Counted from the stretch's first letter, positions 16,200 through 24,238 are shown. The stretch is 64,000 bases of DNA from M2408 sp046303515 (GCA_046303515.1 JBKCGI010000217.1:20481-84480), one strand, 5' to 3'. Program-made: numbers and translations. Notes: generated from the letters alone by a model not told the origin.

Positions 16200-18174
16200 T
16201 TGTTGTAAATTTTATGTTGAGATAAAACCCTGATTTATTTTGAAAGGTAATGACAGAATTGGCATCTAATATTTTAGCACGCTCCTTTATGGTCATCAAT
16301 CCAATTCCACTAACGGCATTGGAATCATCGAAAAAACCATTACCGTTATCTCGATATTGAAAATTTATATTATTCAAATTCTTAGTGATAATAACTTTTA
16401 AAGATTTTGCATTAGCATGCTTAATCGTATTGTTCACACATTCTTGAACAATATGGTAAATCTGAGTTTTTTCATCTAAAGAAAATGATTCAACTGTTTC
16501 ATCAATTTCATAACTGCATATCAAATTTGTACTTTCCTGCGTTTTATCCAAAATGGTTGCGATTGATTTCATTAAACCAATTTTTGAAACAAAATATGGA
16601 TGTAGCGAATGGCTGATATTTCGGGTCACATTAATGGCATCAGACAAATCATTTTCAACAGATTCCAATACATCGGCTTTCCTAGACGTGTACATGTGAA
16701 CTTTCGATTTGATGATGGATAACATTTGCCCTAAATCATCGTGTAAATCTTTGGAAATTCGGGATCTTTCTTGGTCTAAATTTTCAATCAATTTTCTTGA
16801 AAATAATTTTTGCTGCTTTCTGGAAATGTACGAATATCTAAGAATTAGTAAACCAACAATGAGAACAATGATAAAAACTCCGATAAAAATAGTCAATCGC
16901 AAATTTGTTTGCTTGATTAAATTATCCTTCTTTAACAAGGTGTTTTTTGCTTTTTGTTTTGCTAATTCCTTGAGATCTTTTTCCTTTCCATACAAAATTT
17001 GAAGTTGGGCAAATTTGTCATCACTGCTTATTCTTGATAATGAATCTTGAATTTCTCGATACTTTTTGTAATAAGTTAATGCCTCTTTGTACTTATTTTG
17101 TTTTTCCAATAAAGCTGCATTTTGATTGTAAATTTCAGCTAATAAATTTGGATCGGGGTAAAATTTATTATAAAAAGTTGCCGAATCAATGTAATTTTTG
17201 GCCTCAGAAAAATTTTTATAATGAAGACTAATTCTAGATTTTAGTAAATAAGCTGTTTGAATATAATCATAATTATCAGTGCCTTTTAAAAGTGAAATGC
17301 ACAATTGTATATTCTTGCTCGATTCTTCATACATTTGAGCTTGCAAATATGAATCAGCCAAATTCATCAAGGTAACCGCTTGCGTTACAGGGAATCCTAA
17401 TTTTTTGGCATATATATAATTCTTCTTATAATATTCAATTGATATCTTGTGCTTATTTAGTTTTTTATTAATTATGCCTAAATTATTTTGCAAATTAAAC
17501 ACCAAGCGATATTCCTTCGTTTGATTGGCAAATTGCAATGCTTTTTCAAAATCTTTTAAGGCTTCATTGTTTTGATTATTTTCCAATTTTATCAATCCGA
17601 TATTGTTAAGCATCATTCCTTGTAAATAGTGAAAATCATGCTTTTCAGCCAATTTCAAACCTTTTAAATAATATTCAAGTGCAATGTCATTTATTTTTCT
17701 ATCTTCATATAAAATTCCAATTCCATTGCATGCTTCAATTGCATTTTCAAACATTTTATTTTTCAATGCTTCATTTAATAAAAATTGAAAATCAATCTCT
17801 GCAGCTGCATTGTCCGTGACACCTTTAATGAATGCGAGTCTTATCTTTGTTCCGTTTATTAGTTTTGTTAAATTGTGTTTTTCAGCAAAAGCAATCGTTT
17901 TTAAATAATATTCTTTTGCCTTTTTATCATTTGAGGAGAAATAATAGAAATTACCGTAATATTGATAAATTTTACCTTCATCTGCATATAATTTCAACTT
18001 TTGTGCGATTTTTATAGCTTTTTTTCCATTGCTAAATACGCTGATTGAATCGTAATAGGTTGCCTGTCGAATTGTCTTTTTTAACAGTTCTAATTGTTTT
18101 AAATCTGATTTGAGATTTTGACCAAAATAGGAATGTAGTAGTAAAAAAAATAGTATTGAAAGCTTGAACTTCAT
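16180..18174 (-). CDS. TPR-containing sensor histidine kinase (NarX/DesK type)
   Basis: The 664-residue protein starts with a signal peptide (LSILFFLLLHSYFGQ). Roughly eight tetratricopeptide repeats follow (about 40-390; for example EYYLKGLKLAEKH, KDFEKALQFANQTKEYR), presumably in the periplasm. A single membrane span (LTIFIGVFIIVLIVGLLIL) is followed by a HisKA_3 domain with the phospho-acceptor His in SKDLHDDLGQMLS, and a HATPase_c domain with the N box (QECVNNTIKHANA) and G box (DNGNGFF, GIGLMTI). TPR-HisKA_3 kinases are common in Bacteroidota and probably sense a periplasmic or envelope protein cue. It is encoded just before and overlapping its response regulator. The start ATG at 18174 is well placed. 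Confidence 0.92.
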   Translation of the reverse strand: MKFKLSILFFLLLHSYFGQNLKSDLKQLELLKKTIRQATYYDSISVFSNGKKAIKIAQKLKLYADEGKIYQYYGNFYYFSSNDKKAKEYYLKTIAFAEKHNLTKLINGTKIRLAFIKGVTDNAAAEIDFQFLLNEALKNKMFENAIEACNGIGILYEDRKINDIALEYYLKGLKLAEKHDFHYLQGMMLNNIGLIKLENNQNNEALKDFEKALQFANQTKEYRLVFNLQNNLGIINKKLNKHKISIEYYKKNYIYAKKLGFPVTQAVTLMNLADSYLQAQMYEESSKNIQLCISLLKGTDNYDYIQTAYLLKSRISLHYKNFSEAKNYIDSATFYNKFYPDPNLLAEIYNQNAALLEKQNKYKEALTYYKKYREIQDSLSRISSDDKFAQLQILYGKEKDLKELAKQKAKNTLLKKDNLIKQTNLRLTIFIGVFIIVLIVGLLILRYSYISRKQQKLFSRKLIENLDQERSRISKDLHDDLGQMLSIIKSKVHMYTSRKADVLESVENDLSDAINVTRNISHSLHPYFVSKIGLMKSIATILDKTQESTNLICSYEIDETVESFSLDEKTQIYHIVQECVNNTIKHANAKSLKVIITKNLNNINFQYRDNGNGFFDDSNAVSGIGLMTIKERAKILDANSVITFQNKSGFYLNIKFTTNESIIS

Positions 18175-18394
18175 TCCAAAATCTTTAATTTATTTGAGGT
18201 AAATGTAATCCTTTTTGCTTATTTTCAAAACTTTTTATTAAAAATAAAATCTTCCACAAAATTTATTCTCAATTCGTTAGCTTATTAATTTCTAAAAGAA
18301 ATATTCTAAAAAATGTTAAGCTTTATTTAGAAAAATCATCAAAAATAGGTGAAAATTTAAATGACTCTTTTAACAATATGTCCTCTCTAAAAAA

Positions 18395-21300
18395 CTACAT
18401 TTTAATTAATTTTTCTCTAGAAATTATTTCATTATTCGATGTATTTAGCAGCTCAAAGAAATAAATCCCACTTTTCATATCTGGCAGATTCATTGTCAAA
18501 ATATTACTTTTTATTTTTGTCTCAGTATTTAAATAACTTACAATTTTTCCATTTAAATCATATATTGAAATTCGAATATTTTCAAGTTCAAATGCCGACA
18601 GATCAAGGTTAATCGTTTGTTCAAAAGGGTTTGGAAAGAAGATGGTTGAGGCTCCATTTTTAAAACAATCAGCAAAAATAATATTAGAAAAAGTAAACGC
18701 ACCATTGAAATCAACCTGTCTAATACGAAAATATTTAAAGTCTTTGTTTGATAGCATTAAGGAATAATTGAGCAAGCTGCTACTATTTCCTGCTCCATCA
18801 ATCTGTGTAACAGGAGAAAACAAATCTCCGTCAACTGAGCCTTCAACTACAAAATAATCGTTATCTCTTTCACTAGCTGTTGACCATTGTAATTCTGTAT
18901 AACCACCTTTACATTCAGCTTTAAACTCACTTAATTCAATTGGCAAAATACAAGGTTCTACAGTCACTGTATATTGTAAATTTGCCCAGCCTGAAAATGC
19001 ACATGAACCACCAATTGGAGTAATAAATATGGCGTATGTTGTGGTGGTTGATCCAATATTTGTTGCAGGAGGATCGTAACTTGGTACAGAAGGAATGCTT
19101 CCTGTTACAGAGAGATTGTCAATATTCCAGCCTGTTGAATGATTCGAGGCATCGGAAGACATGGTAAATTTTATTTTTACCTGCGCTTGATTTGCAGCTG
19201 TTGGTAAATTGACTGTATGTAAGGTGTAAGCTCCTTCATTAACAGCGACGGTCTCCAAGGCAGAACTCCAAGTTACACCATTATCAATTGAAACGTAAAC
19301 AAATCCTTTATCATTTCCAGCAGAACATAGGAAACAAGTTGCTAAAAATCTTGAATAACTATAATATCTCAGGACAGGACTTGTGACCCCTGTAAGGTTT
19401 ATCGTCGGACTTACAGCATTATTGACAGCCTCAGTACAGCTAGCTGCGTAATTTCCATTAAGTATGGTTCCTAAAACATTTGGAACATTATAAGCAGTTG
19501 TCACTACATTTCCAGAAACTGGAGCTCCAATTGAAAAATTTCCACTTAGTGTCCATTGATTTCCACCATCAAAATTATCTGACCAGGTAAAAGGAGTTGG
19601 GGTTCCACTTCCTGGAGATCCTACCGCACTCCATCCCGCCACAGGTGCTGTTGTGCCTGTAGGAGCAGTTGCTGTACCATCATAAGAATACCATTGATAT
19701 GTAAAATCAGTAGACCCTGTTGCAACTGGTAGTGTTGCCATAATAAAAGCCAAAGGATCTCCTCCAGCACAAACTGTCACTCCAGGACTTTGCACTGCAC
19801 CTGGTGTAAAGGTTGACAAGCTTACCATTACGGGTGTTGTGTTAAAAGATCCTGAGCACGATCCACTTAACATGGCAAAACTTGTAATTGGTTTAATTCT
19901 GTACCATGTAGTTTGAGTGATTCCTGAAACGTTATAATTAATTGTTGTACCGCCCGCAATATCAGTCCAAGGTCCGGTAGCGCCCACAGTTGATTGCTGC
20001 CATTGAACACTTGAAGGAGTTGCGCCTGTAGGATTGAATGACAAGGCCGTGCTACCAGGTGAGGAACAAATCAATGTAGGATTTGCATTTGCGCTCCCAA
20101 AACTACCCCCACTTGCACTTGGATTCATATTAACAACATCACTAGCGTTAAAGACACAGCCATTTCCATCAATTAGTCTCACATTGAAATTGATGGAACC
20201 AGGTGTGCTAGAATTATTTACATCACTAGTTGTTGTTGAACGAATTAAAGGATTTACAATATTTGCTGATACTCCTGTAGAAGTTTCTGTCCAAAGATAA
20301 TTGGAATAAAAGGAATAGCCACCTGCAACTGTAACACCAGAAATGCGGACATTGTCTAATAGCATTTGTTGACCAGCGCAACCACCAGAATAAAATTTAA
20401 ACCTAACTTGCACAGACGCTTGCCCTAAAGCAGCTGCCGGCATTTCAAGTGAAAAATTCATCCATGAAGGACACTGCGTGCTATTTCCTGCTCTTAAATA
20501 ATTTGGTGAAAATGAAGTCCAGGCTCCTGCTCCTACCTTATATTCTACAGCCAAGTATTCGCCACCATTTGAATTTACAAATTGCAAAAACCAAAAGTCA
20601 ACTATAATTCCGGTATAGCCTACCGTAGAAAAAACTGGGCTTGTACTGTACCCCAAACCTCCAGCGTCTGTAAAACCAGAATTAAAACGCAACATATGAG
20701 AACCATCCTGAGGTCCAATTCCTGTTCCCCCCGGCCCTAAATAGGTGTCCGTTGTAACCATGGAAAGTGCCGCTGCTTGACCACCACAAGTAGAACCAGC
20801 ATTCGTAACTGAGTTTGTCCATGTTCCACCTAAACTTCCTGTAAGAGAATTATCAAAACTACAAACAACAAGATTATTTTGAATAGGGTAGGCATTTAAA
20901 TTTAATATATCTCCAGAAAATCCAGTGTATCCATTTAAATTTTCTGAAGTAACAGTAGCTGAAAAGCTTATCGCTGGAGCTGAAGAAACGGTAATTGATG
21001 TTGTTCCTGGACAAGAGCCTCCAGCAGTTGTAAGCGTATAAGTAGTTGTTGCTGTTGGTGAAACCGTAATTGAACTTGAAGTTGCTCCTCCAGGCGACCA
21101 TGAATATGAAGTTGCTCCTGGTGCGGTTGAACTTAAAGTTATACTCCCGCCATTACAAATAACTGGGGGTACATTTGATGAAATTGACCCTCCAACGTTA
21201 ATTCTTCCCGAAACATTAGAAGGAATCGCGCATGCTCCAGAACCAGCAACACAATAATAATATAGTGAGCCAGCTGTGCCTGTCGGAGGTGAAAAAGTAC

Positions 21301-22249
21301 TTGTTGTGACTCCTGTTGAGACTCCGCCTACATTACTTGGGTTTGTATTTGAATACCAGAGATACGGACCTGAAGTTGCGGATGCTGTAAGAACTGTTGA
21401 AGCTGCGCCTACACAAAGATTTTGAGAAATAGTTGATGGTTGAGTCGAAAAAACATTTGTACAAAAAGTAATAACTACCCTTCCTTGGGCGCCTGCACCA
21501 CCGGTACCATTTGAAGAATTTGTACCTGTGCCTGCACCACCACCTCCTGCACCATAAAGTGCTCCGTTACCTCCATTCCATGTATTTGCACCTCCGCCTC
21601 CTGCACCAGAAGAGAATGTTCCACCTCCTGCTACACCAGCTGCAGGAGCAACACCTGCATCACCTCCATTGGAAGTATTTCCTGCTGCACCGCCGCCGCC
21701 GCCGCCGCGATTAAGCGCAATATTTCCGTTTGCTCCATTTCCACCTCTATACAAGAAACCAATCCCACTATTTCCTCCTGCTCCTCCAATAGAACTAGAT
21801 GAAGTAGATGCTTGACCACCTAATCCTCCATTTGCACTACAAACAATATTTGAATTGTAAGAAACATAACTTTGCTGTCCAGGTCCACCATCAACAGCAT
21901 TTAATCCAGCAGAAATTCCGCCAGCACCAACAAAAACATTGATTGGTAACCCAGGAGTAACAGCAATTTGAACTCTTGAATAAGCACCTCCACCACCTCC
22001 ACCAGCATAACCGATTGTAGTTGCAGCAGTTCCACTTGCTCCTCCACCAGCTCCTCCAGCGCCTAAACATTCAACCACTGCATATGTTGACCCAGTAGGC
22101 ACAGTGAGAGTTGTTGCTCCAACAGTTGTATAAATCGTTTGTCCAAAATTGTTGAAAAAAATGAGCACAAAAAATAAAACATGAACATATTGCTTGAATT
22201 CACAATGGGTAAAATCTTTTTTTATCTTTTGTCCTAGCTTTAAATTCAT
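18395..22249 (-). CDS. Giant T9SS type A surface protein with glycine-rich N-terminal domain
   Basis: From the ATG at 22249 this is a 1284-residue exported protein (a TTG 15 bp upstream is possible). The signal core is VHVLFFVLIFFNNFGQ. A glycine-rich domain of about 230 residues (AGGGGGGAYSRV, repeated GGAGG motifs, ending in QGRVVITF) has the pattern seen in phage-tail and bacterial adhesins. It is followed by Ig-like modules (SPTATTTYTLT), two MAM/lectin-like jelly rolls (GSHMLRFNSGF...LLDNVRISG and FDGGNQWTL...NIDNLSVTG) and a type A sorting domain (FPNPFEQTINLDL ... SIYDLNGKIV ... MKSGIYFFEL). It probably acts in attachment or aggregation. It shares Ig-like modules with the 7751-10918 protein and the palindrome-type promoter. 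Confidence 0.86.
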   Translation of the reverse strand: MNLKLGQKIKKDFTHCEFKQYVHVLFFVLIFFNNFGQTIYTTVGATTLTVPTGSTYAVVECLGAGGAGGGASGTAATTIGYAGGGGGGAYSRVQIAVTPGLPINVFVGAGGISAGLNAVDGGPGQQSYVSYNSNIVCSANGGLGGQASTSSSSIGGAGGNSGIGFLYRGGNGANGNIALNRGGGGGGAAGNTSNGGDAGVAPAAGVAGGGTFSSGAGGGGANTWNGGNGALYGAGGGGAGTGTNSSNGTGGAGAQGRVVITFCTNVFSTQPSTISQNLCVGAASTVLTASATSGPYLWYSNTNPSNVGGVSTGVTTSTFSPPTGTAGSLYYYCVAGSGACAIPSNVSGRINVGGSISSNVPPVICNGGSITLSSTAPGATSYSWSPGGATSSSITVSPTATTTYTLTTAGGSCPGTTSITVSSAPAISFSATVTSENLNGYTGFSGDILNLNAYPIQNNLVVCSFDNSLTGSLGGTWTNSVTNAGSTCGGQAAALSMVTTDTYLGPGGTGIGPQDGSHMLRFNSGFTDAGGLGYSTSPVFSTVGYTGIIVDFWFLQFVNSNGGEYLAVEYKVGAGAWTSFSPNYLRAGNSTQCPSWMNFSLEMPAAALGQASVQVRFKFYSGGCAGQQMLLDNVRISGVTVAGGYSFYSNYLWTETSTGVSANIVNPLIRSTTTSDVNNSSTPGSINFNVRLIDGNGCVFNASDVVNMNPSASGGSFGSANANPTLICSSPGSTALSFNPTGATPSSVQWQQSTVGATGPWTDIAGGTTINYNVSGITQTTWYRIKPITSFAMLSGSCSGSFNTTPVMVSLSTFTPGAVQSPGVTVCAGGDPLAFIMATLPVATGSTDFTYQWYSYDGTATAPTGTTAPVAGWSAVGSPGSGTPTPFTWSDNFDGGNQWTLSGNFSIGAPVSGNVVTTAYNVPNVLGTILNGNYAASCTEAVNNAVSPTINLTGVTSPVLRYYSYSRFLATCFLCSAGNDKGFVYVSIDNGVTWSSALETVAVNEGAYTLHTVNLPTAANQAQVKIKFTMSSDASNHSTGWNIDNLSVTGSIPSVPSYDPPATNIGSTTTTYAIFITPIGGSCAFSGWANLQYTVTVEPCILPIELSEFKAECKGGYTELQWSTASERDNDYFVVEGSVDGDLFSPVTQIDGAGNSSSLLNYSLMLSNKDFKYFRIRQVDFNGAFTFSNIIFADCFKNGASTIFFPNPFEQTINLDLSAFELENIRISIYDLNGKIVSYLNTETKIKSNILTMNLPDMKSGIYFFELLNTSNNEIISREKLIKM
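21690..21709. repeat. GCC trinucleotide run inside the glycine-rich domain
   Basis: Six to seven GCC triplets (GGC codons on the coding strand) encode a Gly run (RGGGGGGAA). Such a G+C-rich run is exceptional in this AT-rich window and could change length by slippage without shifting the frame. Confidence 0.75.
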
Positions 22250-22290
22250 CTTTGTAGCAATCAAATTAAATTGGCAATTATTCTTTTCAA

Positions 22291-22298
22291 CAAAATTA
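22291..22298 (-). promoter_or_regulatory. -7 box of the 18395-22249 gene
   Basis: Minus-strand TAATTTTG matches TAnnTTTG; its centre (22294.5) is 34.0 bp from the palindrome centre (22328.5), the same spacing as in the other two promoters. Confidence 0.65.
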
Positions 22299-22319
22299 TG
22301 CTAATTACAAATTTGATTT

Positions 22320-22337
22320 TGAGGGGTTGACCCCTCA
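22320..22337. promoter_or_regulatory. Palindromic operator, copy 3 (between divergent genes)
   Basis: TGAGGGGTTGACCCCTCA differs from the other copies by one base in the central tetrad. It lies between divergent genes, where no transcript ends, so it cannot serve as a terminator of an upstream gene. A -7 box faces it on each side, at 34 bp (minus) and 45 bp (plus). Confidence 0.7.
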
Positions 22338-22369
22338 ATATATTTTTTTAAATACAACGAAAAAAAATG

Positions 22370-22377
22370 TAAGTTTG
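22370..22377 (+). promoter_or_regulatory. -7 box of the TPR gene
   Basis: TAAGTTTG matches TAnnTTTG. Its centre is 45 bp from the centre of palindrome copy 3, that is 11 bp (about one helical turn) further than in the minus-strand promoter. The predicted start site is close to 22380, which excludes the TTG at 22327 as start codon. Confidence 0.5.
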
Positions 22378-22392
22378 ACAAAAACATTTCAA

Positions 22393-23136
22393 TTGAAAAC
22401 AATTTTCTTTATTACGGCCATATTATATTTCTCCGTAGCTTTTTCTCAAATGATGCCCGAAAAATTTGCAACTTTTTACGACGAATTAGGAATGGACAAT
22501 TTTGAAGAAAAACAAGTTAAAATTGACAAAAAAATTAAAAAAAGCCCAAATGAACCGTGGTACTATTGGATGAAAGCCGAAATTTTCCAAATGATGGGTG
22601 ATGAAGCAAAAGCTATTGAAAATTTTGAAAAAAGTATAAAAATAGATTCTACTTTTTCAGCTGGTCACGGAAGTTTTGCCCGTTTTTTATATGGCAAGGA
22701 AAACCCAAATTTAAAAGAAGCATTAACACACATCAATAAGGCAATTCAACTTGATGACACTGAAAAATATTACCTCATCGACCGTGGAAACATTTATTTG
22801 TTAGCAGGTGAATATGAAAAAGCAATTGAGGATGCAAACACAGTTCTTAAATTAAATGAGGAAACTTACATTATTGACGCTGTGCAATTGATTATTGAAA
22901 CCATGCTTGCTCAAAATCGCACTGCTGAATTAAAAACTTATCTTGAAAACTTTGATTTCACTTCTTTAGGTGGTTTCATGGACCCTAATTTTGATGAAAA
23001 GCTTGGCGATTTATACTTGGAATTTGGAGATAAAGAAAAAGCGTGTAAATCTTATGGTTTTGCTGCTGATACATATTTAATCGTAGAGGAACCTTTACCT
23101 GCAGGCTTGGACGAGAAAATTAAAAAATGTAAGTAA
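22393..23136 (+). CDS. Secreted TPR-repeat protein
   Basis: A signal peptide is visible when translation starts at the TTG at 22393 (MKTIFFITAILYFSVAFSQ); the open frame extends upstream, but that part lies over the palindrome and -7 box. The mature protein of about 228 residues consists of tetratricopeptide-type helices (PWYYWMKAEIFQMMGDEAKAIENFEKSI, in parts; LIDRGNIYLLAGEYEKAIEDANTVLKL; LGDLYLEFGDKEKACKSYGFA), so it is a periplasmic or secreted scaffold protein. It is transcribed divergently from the 1284-residue surface protein across the shared palindrome, which suggests co-regulation. The function is unknown; binding to the TPR sensor or to T9SS cargo is only a speculation. Confidence 0.75.
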   Translation: MKTIFFITAILYFSVAFSQMMPEKFATFYDELGMDNFEEKQVKIDKKIKKSPNEPWYYWMKAEIFQMMGDEAKAIENFEKSIKIDSTFSAGHGSFARFLYGKENPNLKEALTHINKAIQLDDTEKYYLIDRGNIYLLAGEYEKAIEDANTVLKLNEETYIIDAVQLIIETMLAQNRTAELKTYLENFDFTSLGGFMDPNFDEKLGDLYLEFGDKEKACKSYGFAADTYLIVEEPLPAGLDEKIKKCK

Positions 23137-23140
23137 AAAA

Positions 23141-23166
23141 AGCCCTAGTTTAAGTTAACTAGAGCT
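23141..23166 (-). terminator. Terminator between the TPR gene and DoxX gene
   Basis: The arms AGCCCTAGTT / AACTAGAGCT (one mismatch) have a 6-base loop. On the minus strand the stem is followed by TTTTTTT, so it serves the convergent DoxX gene; the plus strand lacks a T-run. Confidence 0.65.
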
Positions 23167-23195
23167 AATAAAGAATATGTTTTTAAGAAATTATT

Positions 23196-23570
23196 TTAAG
23201 CATTTTTAGGCTCACTGCCTTTAATAAATAATTTTTTATTGTGTAAGAATAAGGAAATCCAAAGTAGTGTTAATAAAACTGCAGCCGCTGGAACTTGAGC
23301 GTGAGCCAATTCAATTGACAAAGCTCCTCCCAAATAGGAACAAATTAGAAAAAAGCCTATGTTTCTTGTTTTTGGAATCCACAAAAGTGCAACCGCTAGC
23401 AATTCGATCAATCCGAAAAGTATAATGTAATTTCCTAGACCTCCCTTTGTGAGTCCATCAACTACTTCTGGAGCGCCAATAAGTTTCATAACTCCACTCA
23501 TCACTAACATCAGCGAAGGAATTACCATTAAAACAATTGAAATAATTTGTGTGATTTTTGTTGTTTTCAT
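23196..23570 (-). CDS. DoxX family membrane protein
   Basis: This 124-residue protein has four predicted membrane spans (SIVLMVIPSLMLVMSGVMKL, ILFGLIELLAVALLWI, GFFLICSYLGGALSIELAH, AAVLLTLLWISLFL). The pattern SGVMKLIGAPEVVDGL with a following ELLAVAL segment is typical of DoxX/DoxX-like proteins. Members are linked to redox or thiosulfate-related processes, but most, including this one, have no known reaction. It is divergent from an HxlR-type regulator, a frequent arrangement in which the regulator controls the DoxX gene. The C-terminal tail KGSEPKNA is polar. A -7 box and a -33-like TTG lie upstream on the minus strand. Confidence 0.85.
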   Translation of the reverse strand: MKTTKITQIISIVLMVIPSLMLVMSGVMKLIGAPEVVDGLTKGGLGNYIILFGLIELLAVALLWIPKTRNIGFFLICSYLGGALSIELAHAQVPAAAVLLTLLWISLFLHNKKLFIKGSEPKNA

Positions 23571-23609
23571 TTTTTTAAATTTTAAATTGTTTGTATTTTA
23601 TTCACAGAG

Positions 23610-23636
23610 CAAAATTAGAACACATAAAGTATACAA
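23610..23636 (-). promoter_or_regulatory. Promoter of the DoxX gene
   Basis: Minus-strand TAATTTTG (23617-23610) matches the -7 element. A TTG at 23636-23634, 16 bp upstream, is a fair but short-spaced -33 element. The HxlR candidate operator begins 8 bp further upstream. Confidence 0.45.
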
Positions 23637-23643
23637 TTGATAT

Positions 23644-23680
23644 GGATTTCCTTTTAGAAAGTGGTTTCCTTAAAGAAACT
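23644..23680. promoter_or_regulatory. Candidate HxlR operator (tandem dyads)
   Basis: Two similar, back-to-back sequences, GGATTTCCTTTTAGAAAGT (23644-23662) and GGTTTCCTTAAAGAAACT (23663-23680), each contain an inverted TTTCC(N)AGAAA-like dyad. They lie between the divergent DoxX and HxlR promoters, where an HxlR autoregulatory site is expected. Binding is inferred, not shown. Confidence 0.5.
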
Positions 23681-23694
23681 ATTAGTATTTATTC

Positions 23695-23715
23695 TATCTT
23701 TGCGCCGTAAATTTG
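23695..23715 (+). promoter_or_regulatory. -7 boxes of the HxlR gene
   Basis: Two matches to TAnnTTTG lie in line: TATCTTTG (23695-23702) and TAAATTTG (23708-23715). Either would give a short leader before the ATG at 23739. The tandem dyads lie just upstream. Confidence 0.45.
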
Positions 23716-23738
23716 TATCACTTTAAAATAATTGGTCC

Positions 23739-24098
23739 ATGGAAAAGAAAGTTGTCGAAAAACCAGTTGAATGCACCAAACAATTTATGGCAATCAAAGA
23801 TGCGATGGATATTTTAAGCGGAAAGTGGAAAATTCATATCATTGGAACCTTAACTTATATGCACGGACCCGTTCGTTTCATGGATTTGATGAGACACGTA
23901 GATGGAATCGGTGCAAAAATGTTGTCAAAAGAATTACAAGATTTGGAAATCAATTTATTGGTAAAAAGAACGGTTTTAGATACCAAACCAATAACAGTTG
24001 AATACGAATTAACCGACCACGGTAAAACCCTAGAAAAAGTAATCAATGAAATTCGGCTCTGGGGAGCATTACATCGCAAAAAAATAATTGAGAATTGA
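23739..24098 (+). CDS. HxlR-family winged-helix regulator
   Basis: The 119-residue protein matches the HxlR pattern: an N-terminal Cys (VECTKQFMAIKDAM), the DILSGKWKIHIIGTL helix-turn-helix entry, VRFMDLMRHVDGIGAKMLSKELQDLE recognition region (in parts) and the wing with KPITVEYELTDHGKTLEKVI. HxlR regulators act as dimers and often respond to redox or aldehyde stress through the N-terminal Cys. The divergent DoxX gene is its probable target, together with its own promoter. A perfect-stem terminator follows. The start ATG at 23739 is the only sensible one. Confidence 0.93.
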   Translation: MEKKVVEKPVECTKQFMAIKDAMDILSGKWKIHIIGTLTYMHGPVRFMDLMRHVDGIGAKMLSKELQDLEINLLVKRTVLDTKPITVEYELTDHGKTLEKVINEIRLWGALHRKKIIEN

Positions 24099-24116
24099 TA
24101 AAAGGAAGTACAAAAA

Positions 24117-24145
24117 AAAGTGAAACCCTTTCGAATTTCACTTTT
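24117..24145. terminator. Bidirectional terminator between HxlR gene and tRNA
   Basis: The perfect 10-bp stem AAAAGTGAAA / TTTCACTTTT has a 9-base loop. T-rich sequence follows on the plus strand (TTTTAATTTT) and a run of eight T on the minus strand, so it can end both the HxlR mRNA and the tRNA transcript. Confidence 0.8.
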
Positions 24146-24152
24146 AATTTTC

Positions 24153-24229
24153 TGGTGGTCCAGCCTGGGCTCGAACCAGGGACTTGCTGATTATGAGTCA
24201 GCTACTCTAACCAACTGAGTTACAAGACC
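24153..24229 (-). tRNA. tRNA with anticodon CAU (Met or Ile2)
   Basis: Read on the minus strand it starts GGTCTTGTAACTCAGTTGG and ends GGACCACCA with the CCA encoded. The D-arm, anticodon stem GCTGA / TCAGC with loop CTCATAA (anticodon CAU), T-stem CCTGG / CCAGG with loop TTCGAGC and a 5-base variable loop are all visible. The acceptor stem has a T-G pair and one T-T mismatch. A CAU anticodon fits elongator methionine or the lysidine-modified isoleucine tRNA; an initiator is unlikely because the G-C run in the anticodon stem is absent. Confidence 0.88.
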
Positions 24230-24238
24230 GTTTTTTTC

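Noticed and set aside
23855..24079. Minus-strand frame over the HxlR gene and a second plus frame (23771-24001)
   Set aside because: Both are shadows of the HxlR coding region, whose own frame shows the full family pattern.
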